From Robertkochia marina (GTDB lineage Bacteria; Bacteroidota; Bacteroidia; Flavobacteriales; Flavobacteriaceae), in NCBI RefSeq assembly GCF_004799345.1, contig NZ_SSMC01000002.1, forward strand, positions 248,001 to 312,000: 64,000 bases of DNA, in the 5' to 3' direction. The position numbers were made by a program, and so were the translations under genes. Below, piece after piece: positions 1-8,317 of the stretch. A model generated the notes under the pieces. That model made no database searches. It was not told the DNA's origin and worked only from the letters and a program-made list of their open reading frames with translations. Within the stretch, counting starts at the first letter, position 1. Each line of letters opens with the position of its first letter.

Positions 1-1
1 G

Positions 2-1561
2 TCCGAAAAAGTAGGGGAGCACTTTGAAAAAGAATTGATGAAGCTGCAGCGTATGAATCCGCAGGTGGCCGAATATTCAATTCAAAGAAATTACCTGGAG
101 TTGTTTTTGGAACTTCCATGGGAGGAATTTTCAAAAGACCGGTTTGACCTTAAGAGAGCTCAAACCATTCTCGACAGAGATCATTATGGTCTGGAAGATG
201 TAAAGCGAAGAATTATAGAATACCTGGCTGTACTGAAACTGCGTAACGATATGAAGTCGCCCATTCTATGTCTTTATGGACCTCCCGGGGTAGGTAAGAC
301 CTCCCTGGGTAAATCGGTGGCAGAGGCGCTGGGCCGTGAATATGTGAGAATGTCGCTGGGAGGCCTGCGGGATGAAGCCGAGATACGAGGTCACCGTAAA
401 ACCTATATCGGGGCCATGCCCGGAAGAATTATTCAAAGTATTAAAAAGGCAGGAACCTCTAATCCGGTGTTCATACTTGATGAGATCGATAAGCTCTCGG
501 TAAGCCATAGTGGTGACCCTTCTTCAGCCATGCTGGAGGTGCTTGACCCCGAACAGAACAGTGAATTTTATGATAATTTCCTGGAAATGGGGTACGACCT
601 TTCTAAGGTCATGTTCATTGCAACGGCAAATAACCTGTCAACCATACAGCCCGCCTTGCGCGATCGAATGGAGATCATTAATGTAACAGGGTATACCATA
701 GAAGAAAAGGTAGAGATCGCCAAACGCCATCTCCTGCCTAAACAATTAAAAGAGCATGGATTAACCAAAAATGATCTGAAGATCGGCAAACGAGAGCTCG
801 AAAAGATCGTGGAAGGATATACCCGTGAGTCAGGGGTGAGAAGTCTTGAAAAGCAGATCGCAAAAATGGTGCGTTTTGCCGCCAAGTCGATCGCCATGGA
901 AGAAGAATACAATGTAAAGGTCACGGCAGAAGACGTGGAAAAAGTATTGGGACCTGCCCGTCTGGAGCGTGATAAATATGAAAATAATGAGGTTGCCGGA
1001 GTGGTAACCGGACTGGCATGGACCAGCGTAGGGGGAGATATTCTATTTATAGAATCGATCCTTTCTAAAGGAAAAGGAAACCTGACCATTACCGGGAACC
1101 TGGGACAGGTGATGAAGGAGTCTGCGACCATTGCGATGGAGTATATCAAATCAAATGCTGATATTTGGAATATTGATCCGACGGTATTTGACAAATACAA
1201 TGTTCATATTCACGTACCGGAAGGGGCTACCCCAAAAGACGGTCCCAGTGCAGGGATCACGATGCTGACCTCCCTGGTCTCTTTATTCACCCAGAAAAAA
1301 GTAAAGAAAAGCCTGGCCATGACAGGAGAGATCACTCTTCGTGGTAAGGTGCTGCCTGTAGGAGGGATCAAAGAGAAGATCCTGGCTGCGAAACGCGCCC
1401 GTATCAAGGAGATCATTCTTTGTGAAGATAACAGAAAGGATGTGGGGGAGATCAAGGAGGAGTACCTGAAAGGGTTGACCTTCCATTATGTGAAGGAGAT
1501 GAGCGAGGTGATCGATATTGCCATTACAAATCAAAAAGTAAAGAACGCCAAAACATTATAA
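2..1561 (+). CDS. lon: ATP-dependent Lon protease, 3' part (5' end outside the window)
   Basis: Lon is a cytosolic AAA+ protease that degrades misfolded and short-lived regulatory proteins. The reading frame is open to the first base of the window, so the N-terminal substrate-binding domain is missing. What remains is the end of the N domain ([10 protein letters not shown] and the ELPWE stretch), the AAA+ module with Walker [10 protein letters not shown] and Walker [10 protein letters not shown], the sensor region, and the complete C-terminal protease domain. The catalytic serine is in PKDGPSAG (codon 1247-1249). The catalytic lysine is 43 codons later in GGIKEK (codon 1376-1378), the spacing of E. 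coli S679/K722. cmk starts 3 bases after the stop, so the two are probably cotranscribed. An internal ATG at 38 is not the true start. Identification is very secure. Confidence 0.97.
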   Translation, partial: SEKVGEHFEKELMKLQRMNPQVAEYSIQRNYLELFLELPWEEFSKDRFDLKRAQTILDRDHYGLEDVKRRIIEYLAVLKLRNDMKSPILCLYGPPGVGKTSLGKSVAEALGREYVRMSLGGLRDEAEIRGHRKTYIGAMPGRIIQSIKKAGTSNPVFILDEIDKLSVSHSGDPSSAMLEVLDPEQNSEFYDNFLEMGYDLSKVMFIATANNLSTIQPALRDRMEIINVTGYTIEEKVEIAKRHLLPKQLKEHGLTKNDLKIGKRELEKIVEGYTRESGVRSLEKQIAKMVRFAAKSIAMEEEYNVKVTAEDVEKVLGPARLERDKYENNEVAGVVTGLAWTSVGGDILFIESILSKGKGNLTITGNLGQVMKESATIAMEYIKSNADIWNIDPTVFDKYNVHIHVPEGATPKDGPSAGITMLTSLVSLFTQKKVKKSLAMTGEITLRGKVLPVGGIKEKILAAKRARIKEIILCEDNRKDVGEIKEEYLKGLTFHYVKEMSEVIDIAITNQKVKNAKTL

Positions 1562-1564
1562 TAG

Positions 1565-2266
1565 ATGTCCAAGATCACCATAGCTATTGATGGCTATTCT
1601 TCTACGGGTAAAAGTACTGTGGCACGTCAATTGGCCAAAGCCCTTGATTATATCTATGTAGATTCCGGCGCTATGTATCGGGCCATAACCCTTTTTGCGC
1701 TTCAGAATGATCTTATAGGTAAGGAACAGGAGGGGGTAGACAAGGCGGGACTGATCAGTTTGCTTCCGGGAATTCGACTGGAGTTCAGAAAGAACCACGA
1801 AACAGGAAAGGCAGATATTTGGCTTAACGGTGAAAATGTTGAGCAGGACATTCGTAAAATGGAGGTGTCGTCTTTCGTGAGTATGGTGTCGGCCCTGCCC
1901 GAGGTTCGCAAAAAACTGGTAGAACAGCAGCGGCTTTTGGGCAAAGACAAAGGCGTGGTTATGGATGGTCGTGATATCGGTACCGTTGTGTTTCCTGATG
2001 CAGAATTAAAACTTTTTATGACGGCGAGCCCAAAGATCAGGGCCACGCGCCGGTACAAGGAATTGCTGGAAAAAGGTGAGACCATTACCTATGAAGAGGT
2101 GTTGCAGAATGTGGAGTCAAGAGACCTTGCCGATTCGACCCGTAAAGATTCTCCTCTGATAAAGGCAGATGATGCCGTAGAAATAGATAATAGTGATATG
2201 GGAGAAAAGGAACAGTTTGAGCGTATTTTGAATCACGCAAGGAATCTCATAAAGGGGGAGGCCTGA
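1565..2266 (+). CDS. cmk: (d)CMP kinase
   Basis: Cytidylate kinase phosphorylates CMP and dCMP with ATP, feeding pyrimidine salvage and recycling of CMP. The 233 residues match the family's usual length. The P-loop is at residues 9-18 (GYSSTGKST; the GYSS form is common in Bacteroidota), followed by DSGAMYRA at 33-40. The typical MDGRDIGT motif at 133-140 and the RATRRYKE segment near 159-166 build the nucleotide site. The ATG lies 3 bases after the lon stop, implying a lon-cmk transcript that ends at the hairpin downstream. cmk next to rpsA is a widely conserved arrangement in bacteria, which supports both calls. Confidence 0.97.
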   Translation: MSKITIAIDGYSSTGKSTVARQLAKALDYIYVDSGAMYRAITLFALQNDLIGKEQEGVDKAGLISLLPGIRLEFRKNHETGKADIWLNGENVEQDIRKMEVSSFVSMVSALPEVRKKLVEQQRLLGKDKGVVMDGRDIGTVVFPDAELKLFMTASPKIRATRRYKELLEKGETITYEEVLQNVESRDLADSTRKDSPLIKADDAVEIDNSDMGEKEQFERILNHARNLIKGEA

Positions 2267-2296
2267 TCCTTTTTAAAAATATAGAGCAGGAATGTT

Positions 2297-2331
2297 AAAG
2301 AGTGGAGCTGAATGCCTTCACTCTTTTTTTG
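2297..2331 (+). terminator. Rho-independent terminator after cmk
   Basis: An 8-bp stem (AAAGAGTG at 2297-2304 with CACTCTTT at 2319-2326) is followed by a run of T. It ends the lon-cmk transcript just upstream of the rpsA promoter. Confidence 0.75.
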
Positions 2332-2339
2332 TTATTGTT

Positions 2340-2370
2340 TTGTAAATCAAAACTTATAGTCGTATTTTTG
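2340..2370 (+). promoter_or_regulatory. Bacteroidota-type promoter of rpsA
   Basis: TTG at 2340-2342, a 20-base spacer, then TATTTTTG at 2363-2370, an exact match to the TAnnTTTG -7 consensus of the Bacteroidota primary sigma factor. Transcription would start about 2376, leaving a leader of roughly 115 bases before the rpsA ATG. That is long enough for the autogenous control known for S1 in other bacteria, although no specific fold was recognised here. Confidence 0.8.
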
Positions 2371-2493
2371 CACTCCTTTTTAGCAGATGAAAGAGGTGAA
2401 AAAGGATTTTAACTATTTAAATATTAACTGCTTCTGTAGACCGGTTGCCCAACCTCTTCCCGGAACACAGAATACAAATTTAACTCAGCAAAC

Positions 2494-4305
2494 ATGGCTG
2501 AAACTAAAGAAAACCAAGGAGCTGAAGCTACAGCTCAGGATGTAAAAAAGGAAAAAGTATCTAAACAGGAATTCCTTGACAACTTTAACTGGCACAATTA
2601 CGAAGAAGGAATTGATCCTGTTGAAGACGATAAATTAAAGGAGTTCGAAGCGCTTGTAGAAGAGAACTTCGTAGATACTGCAGATGAAGAAGTTGTAGAA
2701 GGAACTGTAGTTCACCTGACAGACAGAGAGGCGATCATTGATATCAATGCCAAGTCTGAAGGTGTTATTTCATTAAACGAGTTCCGTTACAACCCTGACC
2801 TTAAAGAAGGAGACAAGGTAGAAGTGCTTATCGACGTTAGAGAAGATAAGACCGGACAGCTTGTTCTTTCTCACAGAAAGGCCAGAACCATCAAAGCATG
2901 GGATCGTGTTAACGCTGCCTACGATAAGGGTGAGATCGTTAACGGTTACGTGAAGTGCAGAACTAAAGGAGGTATGATCGTTGACGTATTCGGAATCGAA
3001 GCCTTCCTTCCAGGTTCTCAGATCGACGTAAAACCGATTCGTGATTATGACGCTTATGTTGGAAAAACAATGGAATTCAAAGTGGTTAAGATCAACCACG
3101 AATTCAAAAACGTTGTTGTTTCTCACAAAGCTCTTATCGAAGCTGATATTGAAGAGCAGAAGAAAGAGATCATCGGACAACTTGAAAAAGGTCAGGTACT
3201 TGAAGGTACTGTTAAGAACATTACTTCTTACGGTGTATTCATTGACCTTGGAGGTGTTGACGGTCTTGTTCACATTACAGATCTATCATGGTCTCGTATT
3301 AACCACCCGAATGAAGTGGTTGAACTTGATCAGAAACTGAATGTGGTAATTCTTGACTTTGACGATAACAAATCAAGAATCCAGCTTGGACTTAAGCAAC
3401 TTCAGAAGCACCCATGGGATGCTCTTGGAGAAGAAGTGAAGGTTGGTGATAAGGTGAAAGGTAAAGTAGTTGTGATCGCAGATTACGGTGCATTTATCGA
3501 AGTAGCTGAAGGAGTTGAAGGACTTATCCACGTTTCTGAAATGTCTTGGTCTACTCACCTGAGATCTGCACAGGATTTCGTGAAAGTAGGAGATGAGGTA
3601 GAAGCAGTGATCCTTACCCTTGACCGCGAAGAGCGCAAGATGTCTCTTGGTATCAAGCAACTTACTCCGGATCCATGGACCGATATCACCTCTAAGTATC
3701 CTGTAGGATCTAAGCACAAAGGTATCGTTCGTAACTTTACTAACTTCGGGGTATTCGTAGAGCTGGAAGAAGGTATTGACGGACTTATCTATATCTCAGA
3801 CCTTTCTTGGACTAAGAAGATCAAGCACCCATCTGAGTTTGTAAACGTTGGTGATGAGCTTGAAGTAGAAGTTCTTGAGCTGGATGTTGACGGACGTAAA
3901 CTGAGCCTTGGTCACAAGCAAACCCAGGAAAATCCATGGGATAAGTACCAGGAAGAGTTCGGTGAAGGTACTGTTCACAACGCAGAGATCGATGAGATCG
4001 TAGACAAAGGTGCTACCATCAAGTTTAACGATGATATCACTGCATTTGTTCCTTCTCGTCACCTTGAGAAAGAAGATGGTAAGAAACTTAAAAAAGGTGA
4101 TGTAGCAGACTTCAAGATCATTGAGTTCAACAAAGAATTCAAGAAAGTTGTTGCTTCTCACACTGCTATCTTCAAAGAAGAGGAAGAGCGTAATGTAAAA
4201 GCTGCTGCTAAGCGTAGCAAGCAAACCGAGAAGAAAGCTACTCTTGGTGATGCTAACGAGCAACTGCAAGCATTGAAAGACAAAATGGAAGGAAAAGGAG
4301 AGTAA
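2494..4305 (+). CDS. rpsA: 30S ribosomal protein S1
   Basis: S1 binds mRNA on the small ribosomal subunit and helps unfold and position it for initiation. Six consecutive S1 (OB-fold) domains can be read, starting around EEVVEGTVV, GEIVNGYVK, GQVLEGTVK, GDKVKGKVV, GSKHKGIVR and GTVHNAEID. Domains 3-5 carry the canonical YGVFID/YGAFIE/FGVFVE and GLVHITDLSW-type motifs. An acidic N-terminal tail (about 50 residues) and a Lys-rich C-terminal tail flank them; 603 residues is usual for Bacteroidota. Codon use is strongly biased and uniform, as expected for a highly expressed gene. A promoter with exact consensus and a strong terminator make it a single-gene transcript. Confidence 0.98.
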   Translation: MAETKENQGAEATAQDVKKEKVSKQEFLDNFNWHNYEEGIDPVEDDKLKEFEALVEENFVDTADEEVVEGTVVHLTDREAIIDINAKSEGVISLNEFRYNPDLKEGDKVEVLIDVREDKTGQLVLSHRKARTIKAWDRVNAAYDKGEIVNGYVKCRTKGGMIVDVFGIEAFLPGSQIDVKPIRDYDAYVGKTMEFKVVKINHEFKNVVVSHKALIEADIEEQKKEIIGQLEKGQVLEGTVKNITSYGVFIDLGGVDGLVHITDLSWSRINHPNEVVELDQKLNVVILDFDDNKSRIQLGLKQLQKHPWDALGEEVKVGDKVKGKVVVIADYGAFIEVAEGVEGLIHVSEMSWSTHLRSAQDFVKVGDEVEAVILTLDREERKMSLGIKQLTPDPWTDITSKYPVGSKHKGIVRNFTNFGVFVELEEGIDGLIYISDLSWTKKIKHPSEFVNVGDELEVEVLELDVDGRKLSLGHKQTQENPWDKYQEEFGEGTVHNAEIDEIVDKGATIKFNDDITAFVPSRHLEKEDGKKLKKGDVADFKIIEFNKEFKKVVASHTAIFKEEEERNVKAAAKRSKQTEKKATLGDANEQLQALKDKMEGKGE

Positions 4306-4330
4306 TCTCTAACCTGAAATTTTAAAATAG

Positions 4331-4360
4331 AAAAAGCCTCCCGTAAGGGGGGCTTTTTTA
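4331..4360 (+). terminator. Rho-independent terminator of rpsA
   Basis: AAAGCCTCCC and GGGGGGCTTT form a 10-bp stem (one G-T pair) around a GTAA loop, followed by T residues. Confidence 0.85.
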
Positions 4361-4476
4361 GTTATGTGGGGTTATACAGTTATACGCGTTTTTGGAGATC
4401 AGTTGGCTTCGTGAGATCGCTACGGTTTGTTGTAAAGGGCTACCGCTGAAGGAATTGGATTCTTGACTAGGTTTAG

Positions 4477-4517
4477 GGAGATCGCCACAACCTGCTCTGC
4501 AGGTTTCGCGAAGACGA
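4477..4517. repeat. Dispersed intergenic repeat, copy 1
   Basis: GGAGATCGCCAC at one end and TTCGCGAAGACGA at the other enclose a small palindrome (AACCTGC / GCAGGTT). The same end sequences recur at 29257-29297 and, inverted, at 61557-61598. A degenerate half copy (GAGATCGCTACGG) is visible at about 4413-4425. The ends resemble the widespread bacterial family read as GTC(A/T)TTGCGAGG...GCAATCTC. Confidence 0.7.
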
Positions 4518-4519
4518 CG

Positions 4520-4554
4520 AATTCATAATTCATAATTCATAATCCATCATCCAT
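4520..4554. repeat. Tandem array of a 7-bp unit
   Basis: Five consecutive 7-mers: three AATTCAT, one AATCCAT and one CATCCAT, with a partial sixth (CATCAAC) running into the photolyase stop codon at 4557-4559. A related word (ATGATGGATTATG on the + strand) occurs at about 6574-6586, between the SRPBCC and SDR genes. Confidence 0.8.
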
Positions 4555-4556
4555 CA

Positions 4557-5864
4557 TCAACCAAGCGCTTTCTTATAGGTAGCCAAACACCGTTCTCTGG
4601 CTTCTTTATGATCTACCATCGGCTCAGGGTACTTATCGGTATCTACTTCGGGAATCCAATTCTTGATATACTCCCGGTCTTTATCGAATTTCTTGATCTG
4701 GGTGGTGGGGTTAAAGATCCTGAAGTAAGGAGCTGCATCAACACCACTTCCGGCAACCCATTGCCAGTTACCTACATTGCTTGACATTTCGTAGTCCAGA
4801 AGTTTTTCTGCAAAATAGGCCTCACCCCATCGCCAGTCGATCAGGAGATGCTTGCAAAGAAAACTCCCTACCAACATCCGAACCCGGTTGTGCATATATC
4901 CGGTCTCGTTTAACTCACGCATCCCCGCATCGACCAGTGGATAGCCTGTTTTTCCTTCACACCATTTTTGAAACTCGTCTTCCTTGTTGCGCCATTCTAT
5001 GCGATCGTATTTCTTTTTAAAACTTTCATCTCGCGTATGTGGGTAATGCCAGAGGATCTGCATGAAAAACTCTCTCCAGATAAGTTCATTTAAAAAGGTT
5101 TCATTTTTTTCTGCCAGGGCCTTTTGAAACACCCTTCTGATGCCAACGGTACCGAAACGTAGGTGAGGCCCTATTCGGGAGGTGCCATCTATCGCCGGAA
5201 AATTTCTGGTGTCTTCATAATTCTGAATGGTTTCAGGAGTAAGATCGTAATCAGGAACCTTGATCGGTGAGGGTTTAAATCCAATATCACTAAGATCAGT
5301 ATTCGGAAGGGCGTCTGTTTTAAAGAAATTGTCGGCAAAGGGTGCTATTTCGAATGGTTCCAGGGTGTGGTCGGCAAACACCTGTTTCCACTTTTTCATA
5401 TACGGGGTGTAGACTACATAAGGATCGCCATCATCTTTCACTACTTCACTTTTTTCGAAGATCACCTGATCTTTATAGGTGTTGAACTCTATGTATTCCC
5501 GTTCAAAAAGGTCGTACACCTGGTTGTCTCTTCGTTCAGCATAGGGTTCATAATCGTGATTGGTAAAGACCGATTCAATTTCAAAATCATCAAGCAGGGC
5601 CGAGAAAACTTCCACCGGAGTTCCCCGGTATATTCCTAATGAAGACGAATACTCTTTTTGAAGCGTTTGTCTCATTTTCTGTAATTGCTCATGTATGAAC
5701 TGTACCCGTGCATCTACCCTGGGGAGTTTGTCAAGGATGTTCTTATCAAAAATAAATATGGGAAGTACCGGTAGATTGCCTTTTAAGGCCTTCTGTAATC
5801 CTTTATTATCGTCAAGTCTCAGGTCTCTTCTGAACCAGAAGACATTCACAGTTGGTTTCTGCAA
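4557..5864 (-). CDS. DNA photolyase / cryptochrome (class I CPD-type)
   Basis: Flavin enzyme that uses blue light to split UV-induced pyrimidine dimers. The N-terminal antenna-binding Rossmann domain begins with VFWFRRDLRLDDN. The C-terminal FAD domain contains SRIGPHLRFG, ELIWREFF, MHNRVRM, and the signature SNVGNWQWVAGSG followed by DAAPYFRIFNP. The NVGNWQW asparagine is the one facing the flavin in E. coli photolyase (N378), which favours repair over pure signalling. The frame stays open to an ATG at 5939, but that would overlap the SDR gene by about 60 bases and add non-homologous residues. A TTG at 5864 (or GTG at 5849) after the SDR stop fits better. Last gene of a leftward SRPBCC-SDR-photolyase operon, a plausible light-stress unit. 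Confidence 0.92.
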   Translation of the reverse strand: MQKPTVNVFWFRRDLRLDDNKGLQKALKGNLPVLPIFIFDKNILDKLPRVDARVQFIHEQLQKMRQTLQKEYSSSLGIYRGTPVEVFSALLDDFEIESVFTNHDYEPYAERRDNQVYDLFEREYIEFNTYKDQVIFEKSEVVKDDGDPYVVYTPYMKKWKQVFADHTLEPFEIAPFADNFFKTDALPNTDLSDIGFKPSPIKVPDYDLTPETIQNYEDTRNFPAIDGTSRIGPHLRFGTVGIRRVFQKALAEKNETFLNELIWREFFMQILWHYPHTRDESFKKKYDRIEWRNKEDEFQKWCEGKTGYPLVDAGMRELNETGYMHNRVRMLVGSFLCKHLLIDWRWGEAYFAEKLLDYEMSSNVGNWQWVAGSGVDAAPYFRIFNPTTQIKKFDKDREYIKNWIPEVDTDKYPEPMVDHKEARERCLATYKKALG

Positions 5865-5878
5865 GTGATTGCGTTTTG

Positions 5879-6571
5879 TTAGTTGATGTTTAAAGCTGAG
5901 ATTCCACCGTCTACCTTCAACACCTGTCCGGTAATCCATTGAGAATCATCAGATAGGAGAAAGGTAGTTATTTTCGCCATATCTCCAGCTGTTCCCACTG
6001 ACTTTAAGGGGTGTCTTTCGGCCATCTTCTCTTTTTTTGCGTTGTTATTCAATAATCGCTCGGCCAGGGGGGTGTCTGTAAGGGAGGGAGCAACGACATT
6101 TACTCTTAGTTTAGGGGCGTATTCTGCGGCAAGAGAGCGTGCAAATCCTTCAATAGCCCCCTTTGCTGCCGCTACACTGGTATGAAAAGGCATCCCGGTC
6201 TGGGTGGCTACTGTACTGAAAAAAACCAGGCTGCCCCCGGTATTCATTTTTGGCAATACCGATCGTAAGACCCGGACAAGTGCGAAAAAGTTAAGCTCCA
6301 TGTCATCAGTGAAATCCTCTTCCTTGAGCATCTTAAAAGGCTTGAGGTTGATAGATCCCGGGCAAAAAACAAAACCGTCTAATCCATCAGGAATATCCAG
6401 CTTACCTGCATCGTCCTTCAGGACATCAAAGGTTGAGTGATGAAAATTGTTTGCCTGATGCTCTCCCGGGGTTCGCGAAGCAGTATATACTTCATGATCT
6501 TCCTGAAGGAGATGAACTATTTCTTTTCCTATTCCATGACTTCCGCCTATTACTAATATCTTTTTTTTCAT
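5879..6571 (-). CDS. SDR-family oxidoreductase lacking the catalytic tyrosine
   Basis: Short-chain dehydrogenase/reductase fold of 230 residues. The NAD(P)-binding glycine motif GGSHGIG is at 9-15. An NxxG-like turn is near 70 (CPGS instead of NAG), the conserved serine is S119 in FFSTVAT, and the conserved lysine is K137. The catalytic YxxxK motif reads VAAAK: the tyrosine is valine (V133). The C-terminal WITGQVLKVDGG (211-223) is typical. Substrate unknown; without the tyrosine, the usual proton-relay chemistry is doubtful, so the protein may be a binding or structural member or use another residue. It lies 10 bases after the SRPBCC gene and ahead of the photolyase, so it probably serves the same photoprotection or pigment context (inference). 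Confidence 0.85.
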   Translation of the reverse strand: MKKKILVIGGSHGIGKEIVHLLQEDHEVYTASRTPGEHQANNFHHSTFDVLKDDAGKLDIPDGLDGFVFCPGSINLKPFKMLKEEDFTDDMELNFFALVRVLRSVLPKMNTGGSLVFFSTVATQTGMPFHTSVAAAKGAIEGFARSLAAEYAPKLRVNVVAPSLTDTPLAERLLNNNAKKEKMAERHPLKSVGTAGDMAKITTFLLSDDSQWITGQVLKVDGGISALNIN

Positions 6572-6581
6572 GTATGATGGA

Positions 6582-7079
6582 TTATGTTGCTTTCATTTCC
6601 AATACCCTGGTGTCAGAACCATAGGGGCCGAATAGCTGCACCAGCTTATCTTTTCGAAAGGCAAATATTTGTTGCAGTTGCTTTTTCACCACAAGAGCGT
6701 GCATGATCCTTCCCAGGATACCAAAAGGAAGTTTATAATCTACGATATCTTCCATTTCAACACCTCCTTCGACCTCCTTTATAAAATGTTTGTGATGCCA
6801 TAGGGAATAAGGACCAAACCTTTGCTCGTCTACAAAATAAACCCCCTCCTCTACATGGGTGATCTCTGTTACCCATTTAACAGACATCCATGGAAAGGGC
6901 TTTACGATATATTGTATGATCTGCCCTGGGTACATTTTTCTGTCTGCCCCAGACAAGATCGTAAAACCCATATGCTCCGGGGTGATCTCTTTTAAATTGG
7001 AGGGGTCTGAAAGAAAATCCCACGCTTTTTCACGGGATATGGGAAGTTTTTGAAAAGTATGCAGACGGTATAATTTCAT
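6582..7079 (-). CDS. SRPBCC-family (START-like) ligand-binding protein
   Basis: 165-residue helix-grip protein of the polyketide cyclase/dehydrase-like group, which binds hydrophobic ligands. It shows the family start (FQKLPISREKAWDFLSDP), a middle strand-rich part (YPGQIIQYIVKPFPW, WVTEITHVEEG) and the C-terminal helix (FGILGRIMHALVVKKQLQQI). No signal peptide, so cytosolic. First gene of the leftward SRPBCC-SDR-photolyase operon, with a -7 box 26 bases ahead of its ATG. The ligand is not predictable from sequence; in Bacteroidota such genes are often seen next to photolyases. Confidence 0.85.
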   Translation of the reverse strand: MKLYRLHTFQKLPISREKAWDFLSDPSNLKEITPEHMGFTILSGADRKMYPGQIIQYIVKPFPWMSVKWVTEITHVEEGVYFVDEQRFGPYSLWHHKHFIKEVEGGVEMEDIVDYKLPFGILGRIMHALVVKKQLQQIFAFRKDKLVQLFGPYGSDTRVLEMKAT

Positions 7080-7105
7080 TGTAATTCTTTAGCCTTATAA
7101 AAGTA

Positions 7106-7113
7106 CAAATATA
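7106..7113 (-). promoter_or_regulatory. -7 element for the SRPBCC-SDR-photolyase operon
   Basis: On the minus strand the bases read TATATTTG, an exact TAnnTTTG, ending 26 bases before the SRPBCC ATG. No TTG lies at the ideal distance upstream, so the -33 half is weak or absent. Confidence 0.5.
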
Positions 7114-7277
7114 AATGTTCAATAAATTTAAAAATAAGTTAAACAAAATAATTAAAAGGAGATTTCTTACGTAAAAATGGGGATGATATAATTGCGTATT
7201 TATACTTTTATTAACAAGTGTAATATGTCTTTATTGGTAAATTCGGACTATAATTATTAACTAAATCACCCGATAAA

Positions 7278-8123
7278 ATGAAAAAAATATTGCTAGCCAT
7301 CTGTTTCCTGGCTGCTTCTTATGTTTCTGAAGCACAGGTAACTACCCCGCAACCAAGTCCTTCGTCAACCATTACACAAACCGTAGGACTTACTGAGGTC
7401 AGTGTTACCTTTTCACGTCCGTCTATGAGGGGGCGATCTGTATTTGGAGACCTGGTTCCTTTTGATAAGGTATGGAGAACTGGAGCCAATGCGAATACCA
7501 TTGTAAAATTTGAACACGATGTAAAGGTTGGTGGAAGTGAGGTTAAGGCAGGCGCTTATGCCCTTTTTACCAAGCCCGGTAAAGACAGCTGGGAGATCAT
7601 CCTATACAATGATACCAGTAATTGGGGTGCTCCGCAGGAGTGGGATGAGAGTAAGGTTGTGGCTTCTGTAACTTCTGAGATCATGGAATTACCATTTGAT
7701 GTGGAAACTTTTAGCATTGGTTTTGCAAACCTGACCAATAACGGAGCAGATCTGGGTATCTATTGGGAAAACACCTATGTGGCTATGCCGTTTGAAGTTC
7801 CAACCCAGGAGCTAGCCATGGCCAGTATCGAAAAGACACTTAACGGTCCCGGTTCCAGAGATTATTTCAGTGCTGCCGTTTACTACCTGGAAGAAGGACA
7901 GGACCTGGAAAAAGCTAAAATGTGGATGGATAAAGCGCTGGAAGGGCAGGAGGAGCCTGCTTACTGGATGCTTCGTCAAAAATCATTGATCCTAGCAGCA
8001 ATGGGCGATAAGAAGGGTGCAATTGAAACGGCTAAACAATCATTGGCAGGAGCTGAAAAAGCCGGGAATGCTGATTATGTAGCCTTGAATAAGAAATCAC
8101 TTGAAGAGTGGGGAGCTAATTAA
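7278..8123 (+). CDS. DUF2911 domain secreted protein with C-terminal TPR-like part
   Basis: Begins with a cleavable signal peptide (MKKILLAICFLAASYVSEAQ), so periplasmic or secreted. Residues about 22-170 match the DUF2911 pattern: SPSSTITQTVGLTEVSVTFS, then RPSMRGRSVFGDLVPFDKVW and RTGANANT, followed by beta-strand-rich sequence. Residues about 175-281 form alpha-helical repeats (EEGQDLEKAKMWMDKALEG, AIETAKQSLAGAEKAG) resembling tetratricopeptide units. The biochemical role of DUF2911 proteins is unknown; they are frequent in Bacteroidota. Stands alone with its own terminator. Confidence 0.9.
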   Translation: MKKILLAICFLAASYVSEAQVTTPQPSPSSTITQTVGLTEVSVTFSRPSMRGRSVFGDLVPFDKVWRTGANANTIVKFEHDVKVGGSEVKAGAYALFTKPGKDSWEIILYNDTSNWGAPQEWDESKVVASVTSEIMELPFDVETFSIGFANLTNNGADLGIYWENTYVAMPFEVPTQELAMASIEKTLNGPGSRDYFSAAVYYLEEGQDLEKAKMWMDKALEGQEEPAYWMLRQKSLILAAMGDKKGAIETAKQSLAGAEKAGNADYVALNKKSLEEWGAN

Positions 8124-8146
8124 CAGGTCCTTATTACTGAATACTT

Positions 8147-8175
8147 AAAAGCACAGGTAACCCCTGTGCTTTTTT
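8147..8175 (+). terminator. Rho-independent terminator after the DUF2911 gene
   Basis: AAAAGCACAGG and CCTGTGCTTTT form an 11-bp stem around TAACC, followed by further T residues. Confidence 0.85.
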
Positions 8176-8317
8176 ATTTGTATTCCTCCAATGTTTGATT
8201 TATTGAGGTAATGTGACCTGTGTTACAGACAAGGGTTTGCGGTAGCCCTTATTTTGTAGTGCATCTCAACTAAGATGAAACTTAAAGGGCATTCCTTTTT
8301 AAATTTTACCGCTACAA

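Noticed and set aside
568-1200. 210-codon frame antisense to lon
   Set aside because: It is a shadow of a highly conserved gene; composition is Ser/Arg/Phe-rich and no family is visible.
2773-3273. Frames antisense to rpsA (also 3373-3717 and 3796-4269)
   Set aside because: Low-complexity F/N/V-rich shadows caused by the strong codon bias of rpsA.
5865-5939. ATG at 5939 as the photolyase start
   Set aside because: It would lie inside the SDR gene and add residues unlike any photolyase N-terminus.
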